DNA from: an uncultured Prevotella sp.
Lineage (GTDB): Bacteria > Bacteroidota > Bacteroidia > Bacteroidales > Bacteroidaceae
DNA: 46,023 nt
Reading direction: 5' to 3'
Assembly: GCA_946186115.1 (NCBI GenBank)
Contig: CAMHLV010000018.1
Location: 1 to 46,023, forward strand
In this document: in pieces, positions 6,730 to 14,403 of the stretch
How the letters are laid out: the number at the start of each line of letters is the position of its first letter
Numbering within the stretch: the stretch's first letter is position 1
The notes under the pieces: model-generated
The model's input: the letters and a program-made list of their open reading frames with translations, nothing else
What the model was told of the DNA's origin: nothing
Databases searched by the model: none
Made by a program: the position numbers and the translations under genes

Positions 6730-7710
6730 ATGGATATATCTGTAGTAATACCTTTATACAATGAAGACGAGTCGCTGCCCGAACTCTACGACTGGATAGA
6801 GCGCGTGATGGCACAAAACAACTTCAGCTTCGAAGTCATCTTCGTCAACGACGGAAGCACTGACCACTCATGGGACGTCATCACCGAGTTGGCTGCCCGC
6901 TCGGAGCACGTCAAGGGCATCAAGTTCCGCCGCAACTACGGCAAGAGCCCGGCCCTGTATTGCGGTTTCAAGGAGGCACAGGGCGACGTCGTCATCACCA
7001 TGGATGCTGACCTTCAGGACTCGCCCGACGAGATTCCCGAACTGTTCCGCATGATCAAGGAGCAGGGATACGACCTCGTCAGCGGCTACAAGCAGAACCG
7101 CAGCCAGGGCGACCCGCTGTCGAAGACCATCCCCACGAAGCTCTTCAACGCCACCACCCGCAAGGTCAGCGGCATCAAGAACCTGCACGACTTCAACTGT
7201 GGTCTGAAGGCCTACCGCCGCGACGTGGTGAAGAACATCGAGGTATTCGGCGAGATGCACCGCTTCATCCCCTATCTGGCCAAGAATGCCGGTTTCGACA
7301 AGATTGGCGAGAAACCCGTACACCACCAGGCCAGAAAGTTCGGCAAGTCCAAGTTCATGGGCTGGAACCGCTTCGTCAACGGCTATCTCGACCTCATGAC
7401 GCTCTGGTTCCTCGGCACCTTCGGCAAGAAGCCCATGCACGTCTTCGGATTCCTGGGCACCATCGTGTTCATCATCGGTTTCCTGGCCGCCGGCTTCCTG
7501 GGCATCCAGAAGGCCTGGGCGCTGTGGCAGGGCGTCCCCATGCGCCTCATCACCGACTCGCCTTACTTCTTTCTGGCACTGACCATGATGATGATCGGCA
7601 CACAGCTGTTCCTGGCCGGATTCCTGGGCGACCTCATCAGCCGCAGCAGTGCCGGGCGTAACGAATACCAGATTGCTGAGACACTGCGTGTCTCGCAAAA
7701 TGAGAAGTGA
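6730..7710 (+). CDS. Family 2 glycosyltransferase, polyprenol-phosphate (GtrB/DPM1) type
   Basis: The protein has 326 residues. The GT-A domain begins at residue 3 (SVVIPLYNEDESLPELY), with FVNDGSTD at about 39-46, the metal-binding TMDADLQDSP at about 90-99 and GFKEAQGDVV before it. Two C-terminal membrane helices (about 233-255 and 272-297) place it at the inner membrane. Relatives move a sugar from a nucleotide donor to undecaprenyl or dolichyl phosphate; the donor here is unknown. It follows DUF4199 in the same orientation. Its last codons (SQNEK) and stop are within a GAGAAAT/GAGAAGT repeat array. Confidence 0.92.
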   Translation: MDISVVIPLYNEDESLPELYDWIERVMAQNNFSFEVIFVNDGSTDHSWDVITELAARSEHVKGIKFRRNYGKSPALYCGFKEAQGDVVITMDADLQDSPDEIPELFRMIKEQGYDLVSGYKQNRSQGDPLSKTIPTKLFNATTRKVSGIKNLHDFNCGLKAYRRDVVKNIEVFGEMHRFIPYLAKNAGFDKIGEKPVHHQARKFGKSKFMGWNRFVNGYLDLMTLWFLGTFGKKPMHVFGFLGTIVFIIGFLAAGFLGIQKAWALWQGVPMRLITDSPYFFLALTMMMIGTQLFLAGFLGDLISRSSAGRNEYQIAETLRVSQNEK

Positions 7711-7815
7711 GAAATGAGAAGTGAGAAATTATCAGATTCCAAAATGACGATGAGGAACATGTGGGGATGGCTGGCAACGGCATTCCTCATTTTCCATTTC
7801 TCATTTCTCATTTCT
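7699..7815. repeat. Inverted heptamer arrays flanking the start of the DUF6452 lipoprotein gene
   Basis: The left arm (7699-7730) is GAGAAGT/GAGAAAT repeated. The right arm (7785-7815) is the reverse complement type, ATTTCTC repeated. They flank a 54-nt spacer holding the start codon. The left arm encodes the end of the glycosyltransferase; the right arm encodes part of the lipoprotein signal peptide. Confidence 0.8.
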
Positions 7816-8289
7816 TGTACCAGCATCGACTGCCCCGTGCAGAACCTGGTATATACCAACTATGCACTGTTGAAGGCCGACGGCACCACCGACACGCTGA
7901 GCAAGGACACCCTGTGGGTATGGACAGAGCGCGTTGACGGCACGGACACGGTAATCAGCAGAGACAACCAGGGCACTATCGTGCTTAACTACTTCCACGG
8001 CTCGACAGCCACCAATTTCTCGCTGCCCATCAGCTATACACAGCCGGAAGACGTGCTGTACATGCTGTTGAGGGACGAGGCGGGCATTGACCACCTTGAC
8101 ACGGTGCGCATCAAGAAAGAGGACATGCCCCACTTCGAGTCGGTGGATTGTCAGGCGGCCTACTTCCACGAAATCACCTCGGTGACGTCCACCCACCACA
8201 TCATCGACTCCATCGTTATTAACAATCCACACGTGACCTATGATGCATCGACGACACATTTCAACCTTTATTTCAAGGCTCAGCGTTAG
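7744..8289 (+). CDS. DUF6452 family lipoprotein
   Basis: The protein has 181 residues. Its type II signal peptide ends in the lipobox FLIS-C (Cys25), so it is a lipoprotein of the cell envelope. The mature part (CTSIDCPVQNLVYTNYAL, then beta-rich sequence with TDTL repeats and LPISY) resembles DUF6452, an uncharacterised Bacteroidetes family found next to DUF6048, as here. I use ATG 7744; 7750 is also possible, while the earlier ATG at 7714 lies in the repeat array. The hydrophobic core HFSFLIS is read through an ATTTCTC repeat arm. It overlaps the next gene by 50 nt. Confidence 0.8.
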   Translation: MTMRNMWGWLATAFLIFHFSFLISCTSIDCPVQNLVYTNYALLKADGTTDTLSKDTLWVWTERVDGTDTVISRDNQGTIVLNYFHGSTATNFSLPISYTQPEDVLYMLLRDEAGIDHLDTVRIKKEDMPHFESVDCQAAYFHEITSVTSTHHIIDSIVINNPHVTYDASTTHFNLYFKAQR

Positions 8290-8932
8290 TCTGCTGCTTG
8301 GCTTGATGGCACTGCCCTCGCAAGCCCAGCTGAAGATGTTCCGCATGGAGCAGGACTCCGTCGCCTTCTTCCGCGGCTTCGCCGTGTCGTTCGACCTCGT
8401 AGGCCCCGCCATGCTCATGCTCAGCGACCATGGCGAGTACGAGGGAGCGCTGCGCATCAACCTTCACGACCAGTGGTTCCCCATCTTCGAAGCCGGCATC
8501 GGGCGTGCCAACCACGAGAACGACGAAGTCACGGAGATTACCTATAAGACCACGGCCCCCTACTTCCGCATCGGCATGGATTGGAACATCCTGAACAAGA
8601 AGCACGGCCCCAACCGCATGTATGCCGGTTTCCGCTATGCCTTTACCTCATTTAAGGTCGACATCATACGCGAGAATCTCCCCGACCCTGTATGGCAGTC
8701 GCTGTCGGGCTTTGGTATCCAAGACCTCTCCTGCTCCATGCACTGGCTGGAAGTGGTCTTCGGCATCGACGCCAAAATCATGGGACCGCTGCACCTGGGA
8801 TGGTCGGTACGCTACAAGCGGCCGCTCTATCACAAGAATGGCGACATCGGCAACATCTGGTACGTGCCGGGCTTCGGCACCGGCTCCGACGACCAGCTGG
8901 CCGCCAACTTCAACGTCATCATCGATATATAA
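8240..8932 (+). CDS. DUF6048 family outer-envelope protein
   Basis: The protein has 230 residues with a cleavable signal peptide (LSVSLLLGLMALPSQAQ). The rest is rich in alternating aromatic/hydrophobic strands, such as ALRINLHDQWFPIFEAGIG, YFRIGMDWN and GWSVRYKRPLY, consistent with a small outer-membrane beta-barrel. It fits the Bacteroidetes DUF6048 family. Its start lies 50 nt inside the DUF6452 gene in another frame, which implies translational coupling and a shared job; that job is unknown. Confidence 0.8.
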   Translation: MMHRRHISTFISRLSVSLLLGLMALPSQAQLKMFRMEQDSVAFFRGFAVSFDLVGPAMLMLSDHGEYEGALRINLHDQWFPIFEAGIGRANHENDEVTEITYKTTAPYFRIGMDWNILNKKHGPNRMYAGFRYAFTSFKVDIIRENLPDPVWQSLSGFGIQDLSCSMHWLEVVFGIDAKIMGPLHLGWSVRYKRPLYHKNGDIGNIWYVPGFGTGSDDQLAANFNVIIDI

Positions 8933-8983
8933 CGAAAACGAAAACGAAAACTCAAAACTGAAAACTGAAAACTGAAAACTTAA
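8931..8983. repeat. Tandem CGAAAA/TGAAAAC array between DUF6048 and apbE
   Basis: A 6-bp unit (CGAAAA) is repeated at the left, passing into a 7-bp unit (TGAAAAC) repeated four times. It fills the 61-nt gap between two co-directional genes. Confidence 0.8.
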
Positions 8984-8993
8984 GAACTAAAAT

Positions 8994-10016
8994 ATGTACG
9001 ACAAACGAAAGAAAAAACTACTATGGCAAATCCCCTTCCTAGCGATACTCATCGTGGGAACCATCCTTATCATTCGCCAGCAGCGCAACACCCCCTACCA
9101 GAAATGCTCGGGCACCATTTTCGGCACCGTATATAACATCACTTACCAGTACGACAAAGACATACAGAAGGAGCTGGTGGCAAAGATGCAGGAGGTCGAT
9201 TCAGCCCTCTCCATGTTCAACGAGCAGAGCATTATATCAAGAATTAACCGCAACGACGACGTCACTCCCAACGAGATGTTCCTCAACGTCTTCAACCTGG
9301 CACAGAAGGTTTCCGATGACACCGACGGAGCCTTCGACATCACCGTGGCACCGCTGGTCAACATCTGGGGCTTCGGATTCAAGCGCGGACAGACACCCAG
9401 CCAGCCGGCCATCGACTCGCTGCGGAGCATCATAGGCTATCAGAAAGTGAGATACCAAGGCGGACGCATCCACAAAAACGACCCCCGCATCATGCTCGAC
9501 TGCTCGGCTATCGCCAAAGGCTACGGCGTGGATGTAGTAGCAAGGCTGCTGAGCGACAAGGGCATCAAGAACTACCTGGTGGAAATAGGCGGCGAGATAG
9601 CAACCAAGGGTATCAGCGAGAAGAGAGTACCATGGAAGATTGGAGTCACCAAGCCTTCCGACGACGCACTGCAGAACGGAGGCGAACTGCAAACCGTGCT
9701 CAACGTCACCGACAAGGCCATGGCCACCAGCGGCAACTACCGCAACTTCTACTACAAGGGCGGCCGCCGCTATGCCCACACCATCGACCCAAAAACGGGC
9801 TATCCCGTACAGCACAACATCCTGTCGGCCACCGTCCTTGCCGACCGCTGTGCAGTAGCCGACGCCTACGCCACCTCCTTCATGGTCATGGGCCTCGACA
9901 AGACCAAGAAGATACTGGAGAAGCACCCTGACCTGATGGCCTACATTATCTACGACGACCAAGGCCAGAACAAGATATGGTACAGCCCCTCCCTGAAAGA
10001 CAAGATTCAAAAATAA
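8994..10016 (+). CDS. apbE: FAD:protein FMN transferase (ApbE family)
   Basis: The protein has 340 residues. ApbE takes FMN from FAD and attaches it covalently to threonine in target proteins such as Rnf/Nqr subunits, at the outer face of the inner membrane. An N-terminal helix (about residues 10-27, WQIPFLAILIVGTILII) is a membrane anchor; no lipobox cysteine is visible. Family motifs are present: GTVYNITY, DSALSMFNEQSIISRIN, WGFGFK, LDCSAIAKGYGVD (FAD site) and HTIDPKTG at residues 262-269. Length matches the family. No flavinylated target is encoded nearby. Five nt separate it from the Crp/Fnr gene, so the two are probably co-transcribed. Confidence 0.95.
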   Translation: MYDKRKKKLLWQIPFLAILIVGTILIIRQQRNTPYQKCSGTIFGTVYNITYQYDKDIQKELVAKMQEVDSALSMFNEQSIISRINRNDDVTPNEMFLNVFNLAQKVSDDTDGAFDITVAPLVNIWGFGFKRGQTPSQPAIDSLRSIIGYQKVRYQGGRIHKNDPRIMLDCSAIAKGYGVDVVARLLSDKGIKNYLVEIGGEIATKGISEKRVPWKIGVTKPSDDALQNGGELQTVLNVTDKAMATSGNYRNFYYKGGRRYAHTIDPKTGYPVQHNILSATVLADRCAVADAYATSFMVMGLDKTKKILEKHPDLMAYIIYDDQGQNKIWYSPSLKDKIQK

Positions 10017-10020
10017 AGGG

Positions 10021-10683
10021 ATGGAAATTTACGACTGTTTGCTGCAGTTTACGCTCTTCCAAGGCATGAGCCATGCCGACCTCATGCAAGTAGCTGGACA
10101 TACCAAGTTCAACTTCTCAAAACTATCCGTAGGAAAGAAACTGGTCAAGGAGGGCGAAGACTGTCATCACCTCATCTTCGTCACCAGCGGGACACTACGT
10201 GCTGAGACCGTCAGCGACGACCACTCCTGCCGCGTAACCGAAAGCATCTCAGCCCCCTACATCCTGCAACCCGAGCACATCTTCGGCATCACACAGCGCT
10301 ATTCGTCCAGTTTCAGCGCCGAGACGCCCTGCAGCCTGATTAGCATCGACAAGCAGGAAGTGCTGCTGCTGCTGGAGACACAGCTGGTGTTCCGCCTCAA
10401 CATGCTCAACATGATGGCCGCCGAAACCCAACGCCTGCGCCACCACGCCTGGCGCACGGCACCGCGAACGCTGCCAGAACGCATCACGCGCTTCTTCTTC
10501 TCACGCTGCCTCTACCCTGCCGGGCCGAAAACCTTCCACATCCTCATGCAGCAGATAGCCAAGGAACTCAACGACAGCCGCCTCGACATCAGCGTCGCCC
10601 TCAACAAAATGCAGGCGGAGGGCCTGTTGACCCTCCACCGTGGACGCATCGAGATTCCCATGCTCGAACGACTCCTAATGTAA
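10021..10683 (+). CDS. Crp/Fnr family transcriptional regulator
   Basis: The protein has 220 residues. The cyclic-nucleotide-binding-like beta-roll spans about residues 10-120 (HLIFVTSGTLRAET, SISAPYILQPEHIFG), followed by a dimerisation helix and a winged helix-turn-helix at about 150-215. The stretch HILMQQIAKELNDSRLDISV through LNKMQAEGLL is the HTH. No Fnr-type cysteine cluster is present at the N-terminus, so an iron-sulfur oxygen sensor is unlikely; the effector is unknown. It directly follows apbE and is convergent with the EF-G2 gene. Confidence 0.9.
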   Translation: MEIYDCLLQFTLFQGMSHADLMQVAGHTKFNFSKLSVGKKLVKEGEDCHHLIFVTSGTLRAETVSDDHSCRVTESISAPYILQPEHIFGITQRYSSSFSAETPCSLISIDKQEVLLLLETQLVFRLNMLNMMAAETQRLRHHAWRTAPRTLPERITRFFFSRCLYPAGPKTFHILMQQIAKELNDSRLDISVALNKMQAEGLLTLHRGRIEIPMLERLLM

Positions 10684-10726
10684 CCTGAAATACGCTTCCT
10701 GGCTACCCCGAAGCTCAAAGGTCACG

Positions 10727-10785
10727 AGCTCGGAGCCAAGCACTCTTCAGCTCGGAGCCGAGCGCCCTTCAGCTCGGAGCCAAGC
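10727..10785. repeat. Three tandem 22-bp repeats with dyad cores
   Basis: AGCTCGGAGCC(A/G)AGC occurs at 10727-10741, 10749-10763 and 10771-10785, a strict 22-bp period. The central copy can form a 6-bp stem (GCTCGG/CCGAGC) with a 2-nt loop. They lie between the convergent ends of the Crp/Fnr and EF-G2 genes. Nothing else is recognisable in 10684-10832. Confidence 0.85.
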
Positions 10786-10832
10786 AACGTGCACAATAAT
10801 TCAAACCATCAGGTCAGAATTTCCCTAACGCA

Positions 10833-10863
10833 ACCGCCCCGACCTGTATGAGGTCGGGGCGGT
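10833..10863. terminator. Strong GC hairpin between convergent genes
   Basis: A perfect 13-bp stem, ACCGCCCCGACCT / AGGTCGGGGCGGT, with loop GTATG. Neither side has a clear T run, so it may act as a 3'-end-stabilising or weak bidirectional terminator for the Crp/Fnr and EF-G2 transcripts. Confidence 0.6.
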
Positions 10864-10890
10864 GTCGTGTATAGGGGGAAGGGGACTGAA

Positions 10891-13050
10891 TCAGTCTTCG
10901 TCCTTCATTTCTTCCTCGTGCTGCTTGATGAGTGCCTGCTGGATGTCGTTCGGCACAAGCTCGTAGCTGCTGAAGCTGGTGGTGAACGATGCACGGCCGC
11001 CGGTCAGCGACGAGAGGGCAATCGAGTAAGAGGCCAGTTCCTTCAAAGGAATCTTGGCGCTGAGCTTCTGATAGCCAGCCTCGCTGTCCATACCCATGAT
11101 GATGGCGCGGCGACCCTGCAGGTCAGACATCACATCACCCATGTAGTCGGCGGGAACGAGCACCTCGAGGTCGTAGATAGGCTCGAGCACCTTAGGACCG
11201 GCCTCCTTGAAGGCTGCCGAGAAGGCGTTACGTGCTGCCAGCATGAACGAAAGTTCGTTAGAGTCAACGGGGTGCATCTTACCATCATAGACGATGACGC
11301 GGACGTCGCGGGCATACGAACCAGTAAGCGGGCCCTGCTCCATGCGCTCCATGACACCCTTCAGGATGGCAGGCATGAATCGCATATCGATGGCACCACC
11401 GACAACGCTGTTGATGAAGACGAGCTTGCCGCCCCACTCCAGATCCTTCTCTTCCTTCGACTTGATGTTCATCTTGAACTCCTGACCGTTGATAGTGAAC
11501 GATGTGGGATCGGGCATACCATCGGTATAGGGCTCTACAATCAGGTGAACCTCACCGAACTGACCGGCACCACCCGACTGCTTCTTATGACGATAGTCGG
11601 CACGGGCCATCTTGGTGATGGTCTCACGATAAGGAATCTTGGGCTCCTCGTAGTTAATCTGAATCTTCTCGTTGTTCTCCATGCGCCACTTCAAGGTACG
11701 CAGGTGGAACTCACCCTGTCCGTGAACGATGATCTGACGGAGTTCCTTAGACTGCTCAACCACCCATGTGGGATCTTCCTGGCGCATCTTCTGCAGTGCT
11801 GCCATCATCTTCTCGGTCTCAGCCTCGTTGACGGCCTTGATAGCACGAGAGAACTTAGAATTAGGATACTTGATGAAGTCGAACTTATTGTCAACATCCT
11901 TGGCATTCAGCGTGTTGCCGGTCTTGACGTCCTTCAGCTTCACTGTGCAGCCGATATCACCGGCACGCAGTTCATCAACCTGGATACGGTTGGCGCCGGC
12001 GCAGGCATAAATAGTACCGATACGCTCCTTTGAGCCACGGTCGGCATTGTTCAAGTCGTCGCCGCTCTTCACAACACCACTCATCACCTTGAAGTACTGA
12101 ACCTCACCGATGTGTGGTTCAACACCAGTCTTGAAGAAATAGAGCGATGTGGGAGCACTGGCATCGGCAGGAACCTCCTTGCCGGCAGCATTCTTGATGA
12201 CAGGCATCTCGCTGACGAAGGGCACCACGTTGCCGAGGAACTCCATCAGACGGCGAACACCCATATCACGACCGGCACAAACGCAGAATACGGGGAAGAT
12301 ACTGCGGGTAACAAGACCCTTGCGGATACCCTCGCGCATCTCGTCTTCAGTCAGGTCTTCGCTCTCGAAGAACTTCTCCATCAGGGTGTCGTCACCGGCA
12401 GCGGCAGCCTCAACAAGGGCAGCCTTCATCTCCTTGGCCTTCTCCAGCTGGTCGGCAGGAATATCCTCGATGATGGGAGCACCGCCTTCGGGCTTCCAAG
12501 AGTACTTCTTCATCAGCAGAACGTCGATGACGCTGTTGAAACCGGCACCGGTAGCGATAGGATACTGTACGGGAACACAGTTGTTGCCGTAAACCTCGCG
12601 CAGCTGATTCAGTATCTGGTCGAAGTCGCAGTTATCACGGTCAAGCTGGTTAACGAGGAAGATAACGGGCTTCTTCAGCTTCTCAGTATTGCGGAAAGCA
12701 TTCATCGTGCCTACCTCGGGGCCATACTGACCATTGACGAGCAGCACAGCCTGGTCGGTGACATTGAGGGCGGTGATGGCACCACCTACGAAGTCATCAC
12801 TACCCGGGCAGTCGATGATGTTGAGCTTCTTGTTGTTCCACTCCACATGAAAAACAGTAGAGAACACCGAATAGCCGTACTCCTGTTCAACAGGGAAGTA
12901 GTCGCTCATGGTGTTCTTACCCTCTACGGTGCCGCGGCGCTTGATGATGCCAGCCTCGTAAACCATTGCTTCGGCAAGAGTGGTCTTGCCGCTACCCGCA
13001 CTGCCAAGCAGTGCAATGTTCTTAATCTCGTTTGTCTGATAAACTTTCAT
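10891..13050 (-). CDS. fusA2: EF-G2-type elongation factor G paralogue
   Basis: The protein has 719 residues with EF-G domain order: G domain with P-loop GSAGSGKTT (16-24), G3 DCPGSDDF (80-87) and G4 NQLD (134-137), then domains II-V, including the GEFHLRTLKWRMENN region and YxxPKIPYRETI. Three G-domain motifs deviate from housekeeping EF-G. The catalytic His of D-x-P-G-H is Ser84. The switch I ERGITI is replaced by EYGYSV. N-K-x-D is NQLD. The Bacteroides EF-G2 paralogue, which supports translation under carbon starvation without GTP hydrolysis, is the natural comparison; I infer the same class here. It is monocistronic and minus-strand, with a TACCTTTA box at 13098-13091 and a long leader. 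Confidence 0.93.
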   Translation of the reverse strand: MKVYQTNEIKNIALLGSAGSGKTTLAEAMVYEAGIIKRRGTVEGKNTMSDYFPVEQEYGYSVFSTVFHVEWNNKKLNIIDCPGSDDFVGGAITALNVTDQAVLLVNGQYGPEVGTMNAFRNTEKLKKPVIFLVNQLDRDNCDFDQILNQLREVYGNNCVPVQYPIATGAGFNSVIDVLLMKKYSWKPEGGAPIIEDIPADQLEKAKEMKAALVEAAAAGDDTLMEKFFESEDLTEDEMREGIRKGLVTRSIFPVFCVCAGRDMGVRRLMEFLGNVVPFVSEMPVIKNAAGKEVPADASAPTSLYFFKTGVEPHIGEVQYFKVMSGVVKSGDDLNNADRGSKERIGTIYACAGANRIQVDELRAGDIGCTVKLKDVKTGNTLNAKDVDNKFDFIKYPNSKFSRAIKAVNEAETEKMMAALQKMRQEDPTWVVEQSKELRQIIVHGQGEFHLRTLKWRMENNEKIQINYEEPKIPYRETITKMARADYRHKKQSGGAGQFGEVHLIVEPYTDGMPDPTSFTINGQEFKMNIKSKEEKDLEWGGKLVFINSVVGGAIDMRFMPAILKGVMERMEQGPLTGSYARDVRVIVYDGKMHPVDSNELSFMLAARNAFSAAFKEAGPKVLEPIYDLEVLVPADYMGDVMSDLQGRRAIIMGMDSEAGYQKLSAKIPLKELASYSIALSSLTGGRASFTTSFSSYELVPNDIQQALIKQHEEEMKDED

Positions 13051-13090
13051 GTTATTGTTGTTTTAGGTTTATTTTTGCGTTAAGCGACGC

Positions 13091-13098
13091 TAAAGGTA
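13091..13098 (-). promoter_or_regulatory. -7-like box upstream of the EF-G2 gene
   Basis: The minus strand reads TACCTTTA, one base off the TAnnTTTG consensus, 40 nt upstream of the ATG. A TTTG lies only 12 nt upstream of it instead of about 20, so the -33 element is poor and an activator may be needed. Confidence 0.5.
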
Positions 13099-13151
13099 GA
13101 CATTTTCGGGCAAAAAACCAACGAAATCTTTTAAATATTAAACTTTATTAG

Positions 13152-13159
13152 TACTTTTG
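13152..13159 (+). promoter_or_regulatory. -7 promoter box of the hemW-like gene
   Basis: TACTTTTG matches TAnnTTTG. No good TTTG is seen at -33. The leader that follows (13163-13215) is almost entirely heptamer repeat. Confidence 0.6.
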
Positions 13160-13162
13160 CAG

Positions 13163-13215
13163 GAAATTGAAAATTGAAAATTGAAAATTGAAAGTCAAAA
13201 CTCAAAATTCAAAAC
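13163..13215. repeat. Heptamer array (AAAATTG) forming the hemW leader
   Basis: Four copies of AAAATTG pass into AAAACTC/AAAATTC variants up to the ATG at 13220. An upstream in-frame ATG at 13181 lies in the repeat and is unlikely to be used. Confidence 0.8.
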
Positions 13216-13219
13216 AACG

Positions 13220-14395
13220 ATGGCAGGTCTATATATCCACATCCCATTCTGCAAAAGCCGCTGCTCGTATTGTGCTTTTTACTCCACTACTCAACTGGAG
13301 TCAAGACAGCGATATGTAGATGCTGTATGCAGGGAGATGGAAATCCTCCCCCCACCCCTCTCCAAAGGGAGGGGGAGTATTGATACCGTCTATCTGGGAG
13401 GCGGTACGCCGAGCCAGCTGACAAGAGAACAACTGCAGCAACTCTTTATATATATAAATAAGGTATATCAACCCTCGGCCAATGCGGAAGTCACCATCGA
13501 GGTTAATACCGATGATGTCACCGACGAACTATGCGATACACTGCAGAAGCTACCCGTCAACAGAGTCTCTATGGGCATTCAGACTTTCAACGACAGCAGG
13601 TTGCGTTTTCTTAATCGCCGTCATTCGGCAAAGCAGGCAGTAATGGCCGTCAGCAGGCTCCGCAATGCCGGCATCCGCAACATCAGCATCGACCTGATGT
13701 ATGGCTTCCCCAACGAGACTTTAGACGACTGGAGGTACGACATCGACAGGGCTCTGACTTTGGACGTTGAGCACCTGTCGGCCTACTGTCTCATGATAGA
13801 AGAAGGCACTGTGCTCTACGAGCAAATGAATAAAAAAGCCTCCTCTGACTCCCTCTGTTTAGGGGAAGAATCTAAGTCCGCCCTAAACAGGGAGGATTTA
13901 GGAGGGTCAGAGGAACTCGAGCGGCAGATGTACGAGCTGCTGATTGACAAGCTGACTGCGGCAGGATACGAGCATTACGAGATTTCCAACTTTGCCCGCC
14001 CTGGCTACCGCTCGCGCCATAACAGCAACTACTGGCACGACGTGCCCTACATCGGATTGGGGGCTGCCGCCCATAGCTACGACTTGAAAAAGCGCCAATG
14101 GAACATCAGCGACATCAAGCAGTATATTGAGGCTGTTGAGCGAGGCGAGATACCGTGCGAAAGCGAACAACTTGACGACGACACCCTCTACAATGACCGC
14201 ATCACAGTGGCATTGCGCACCAGCGAAGGTCTAGACATCAGCAACATGTCAGAGCGTCACCGGCGCTATTGTCTGCGCGAAGCCCAACGATTCATAAGCG
14301 ACGGACTCCTCAGGGAGCACGACAACCACCTTGTCATGACTCGCAAAGGGCTCTTTGTCAGCGACATGATTATGAGCAGCCTGATGATAGTGTGA
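13220..14395 (+). CDS. hemW: HemW-like radical SAM protein (coproporphyrinogen III oxidase family)
   Basis: The protein has 391 residues. The 4Fe-4S/SAM motif CKSRCSYC lies at residues 11-18, with GGGTPSQL at about 67 and DLMYGFPNETLDDW and YEHYEISNFARPG further on. It follows the short HemW form without the N-terminal HemN extension; HemW proteins bind and deliver haem rather than oxidise coproporphyrinogen. ATG 13220 is chosen because MxxLYIHIPFCxxRCxYC is the normal family start. Two in-frame palindromic insertions are present: residues about 43-53 (LPPPLSKGRGS, bases 13345-13378), and about 207-231 (bases 13839-13913), in the variable loop before ERQMYELL. Both leave the catalytic motifs intact, so the protein is probably functional. 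Confidence 0.92.
   Translation: MAGLYIHIPFCKSRCSYCAFYSTTQLESRQRYVDAVCREMEILPPPLSKGRGSIDTVYLGGGTPSQLTREQLQQLFIYINKVYQPSANAEVTIEVNTDDVTDELCDTLQKLPVNRVSMGIQTFNDSRLRFLNRRHSAKQAVMAVSRLRNAGIRNISIDLMYGFPNETLDDWRYDIDRALTLDVEHLSAYCLMIEEGTVLYEQMNKKASSDSLCLGEESKSALNREDLGGSEELERQMYELLIDKLTAAGYEHYEISNFARPGYRSRHNSNYWHDVPYIGLGAAAHSYDLKKRQWNISDIKQYIEAVERGEIPCESEQLDDDTLYNDRITVALRTSEGLDISNMSERHRRYCLREAQRFISDGLLREHDNHLVMTRKGLFVSDMIMSSLMIV
13345..13378 (+). repeat. In-frame palindromic element B (single unit) inside hemW
   Basis: The coding strand carries CCTCCCCCCACCCCTCTCC then AAAGGGAGGGGGAGT. The stem CCCCTC/GAGGGG plus CC/GG closes over AAA. It encodes LPPPLSKGRGS just before the conserved DTVYLGGGTP segment. 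Confidence 0.75.
13839..13913 (+). repeat. In-frame palindromic element C (inverted pair) inside hemW
   Basis: It is 75 bp with perfect inverted repeats CCTCTGAC (13842-13849) / GTCAGAGG (13906-13913) and CTGTTTAGGG (13855-13864) / CCCTAAACAG (13881-13890), so the whole element folds into one hairpin. Each half resembles the unit seen in nuoN. It is translated in frame in a variable loop. Confidence 0.8.
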
Positions 14396-14403
14396 GGGCA
14401 GAA

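Noticed and set aside
10867..12033. 388-codon plus-strand ORF opposite the EF-G2 gene
   Set aside because: It lies wholly antisense to a clear EF-G protein, has no promoter, and its composition (His/Leu/Val-rich) is typical of a mirror frame.
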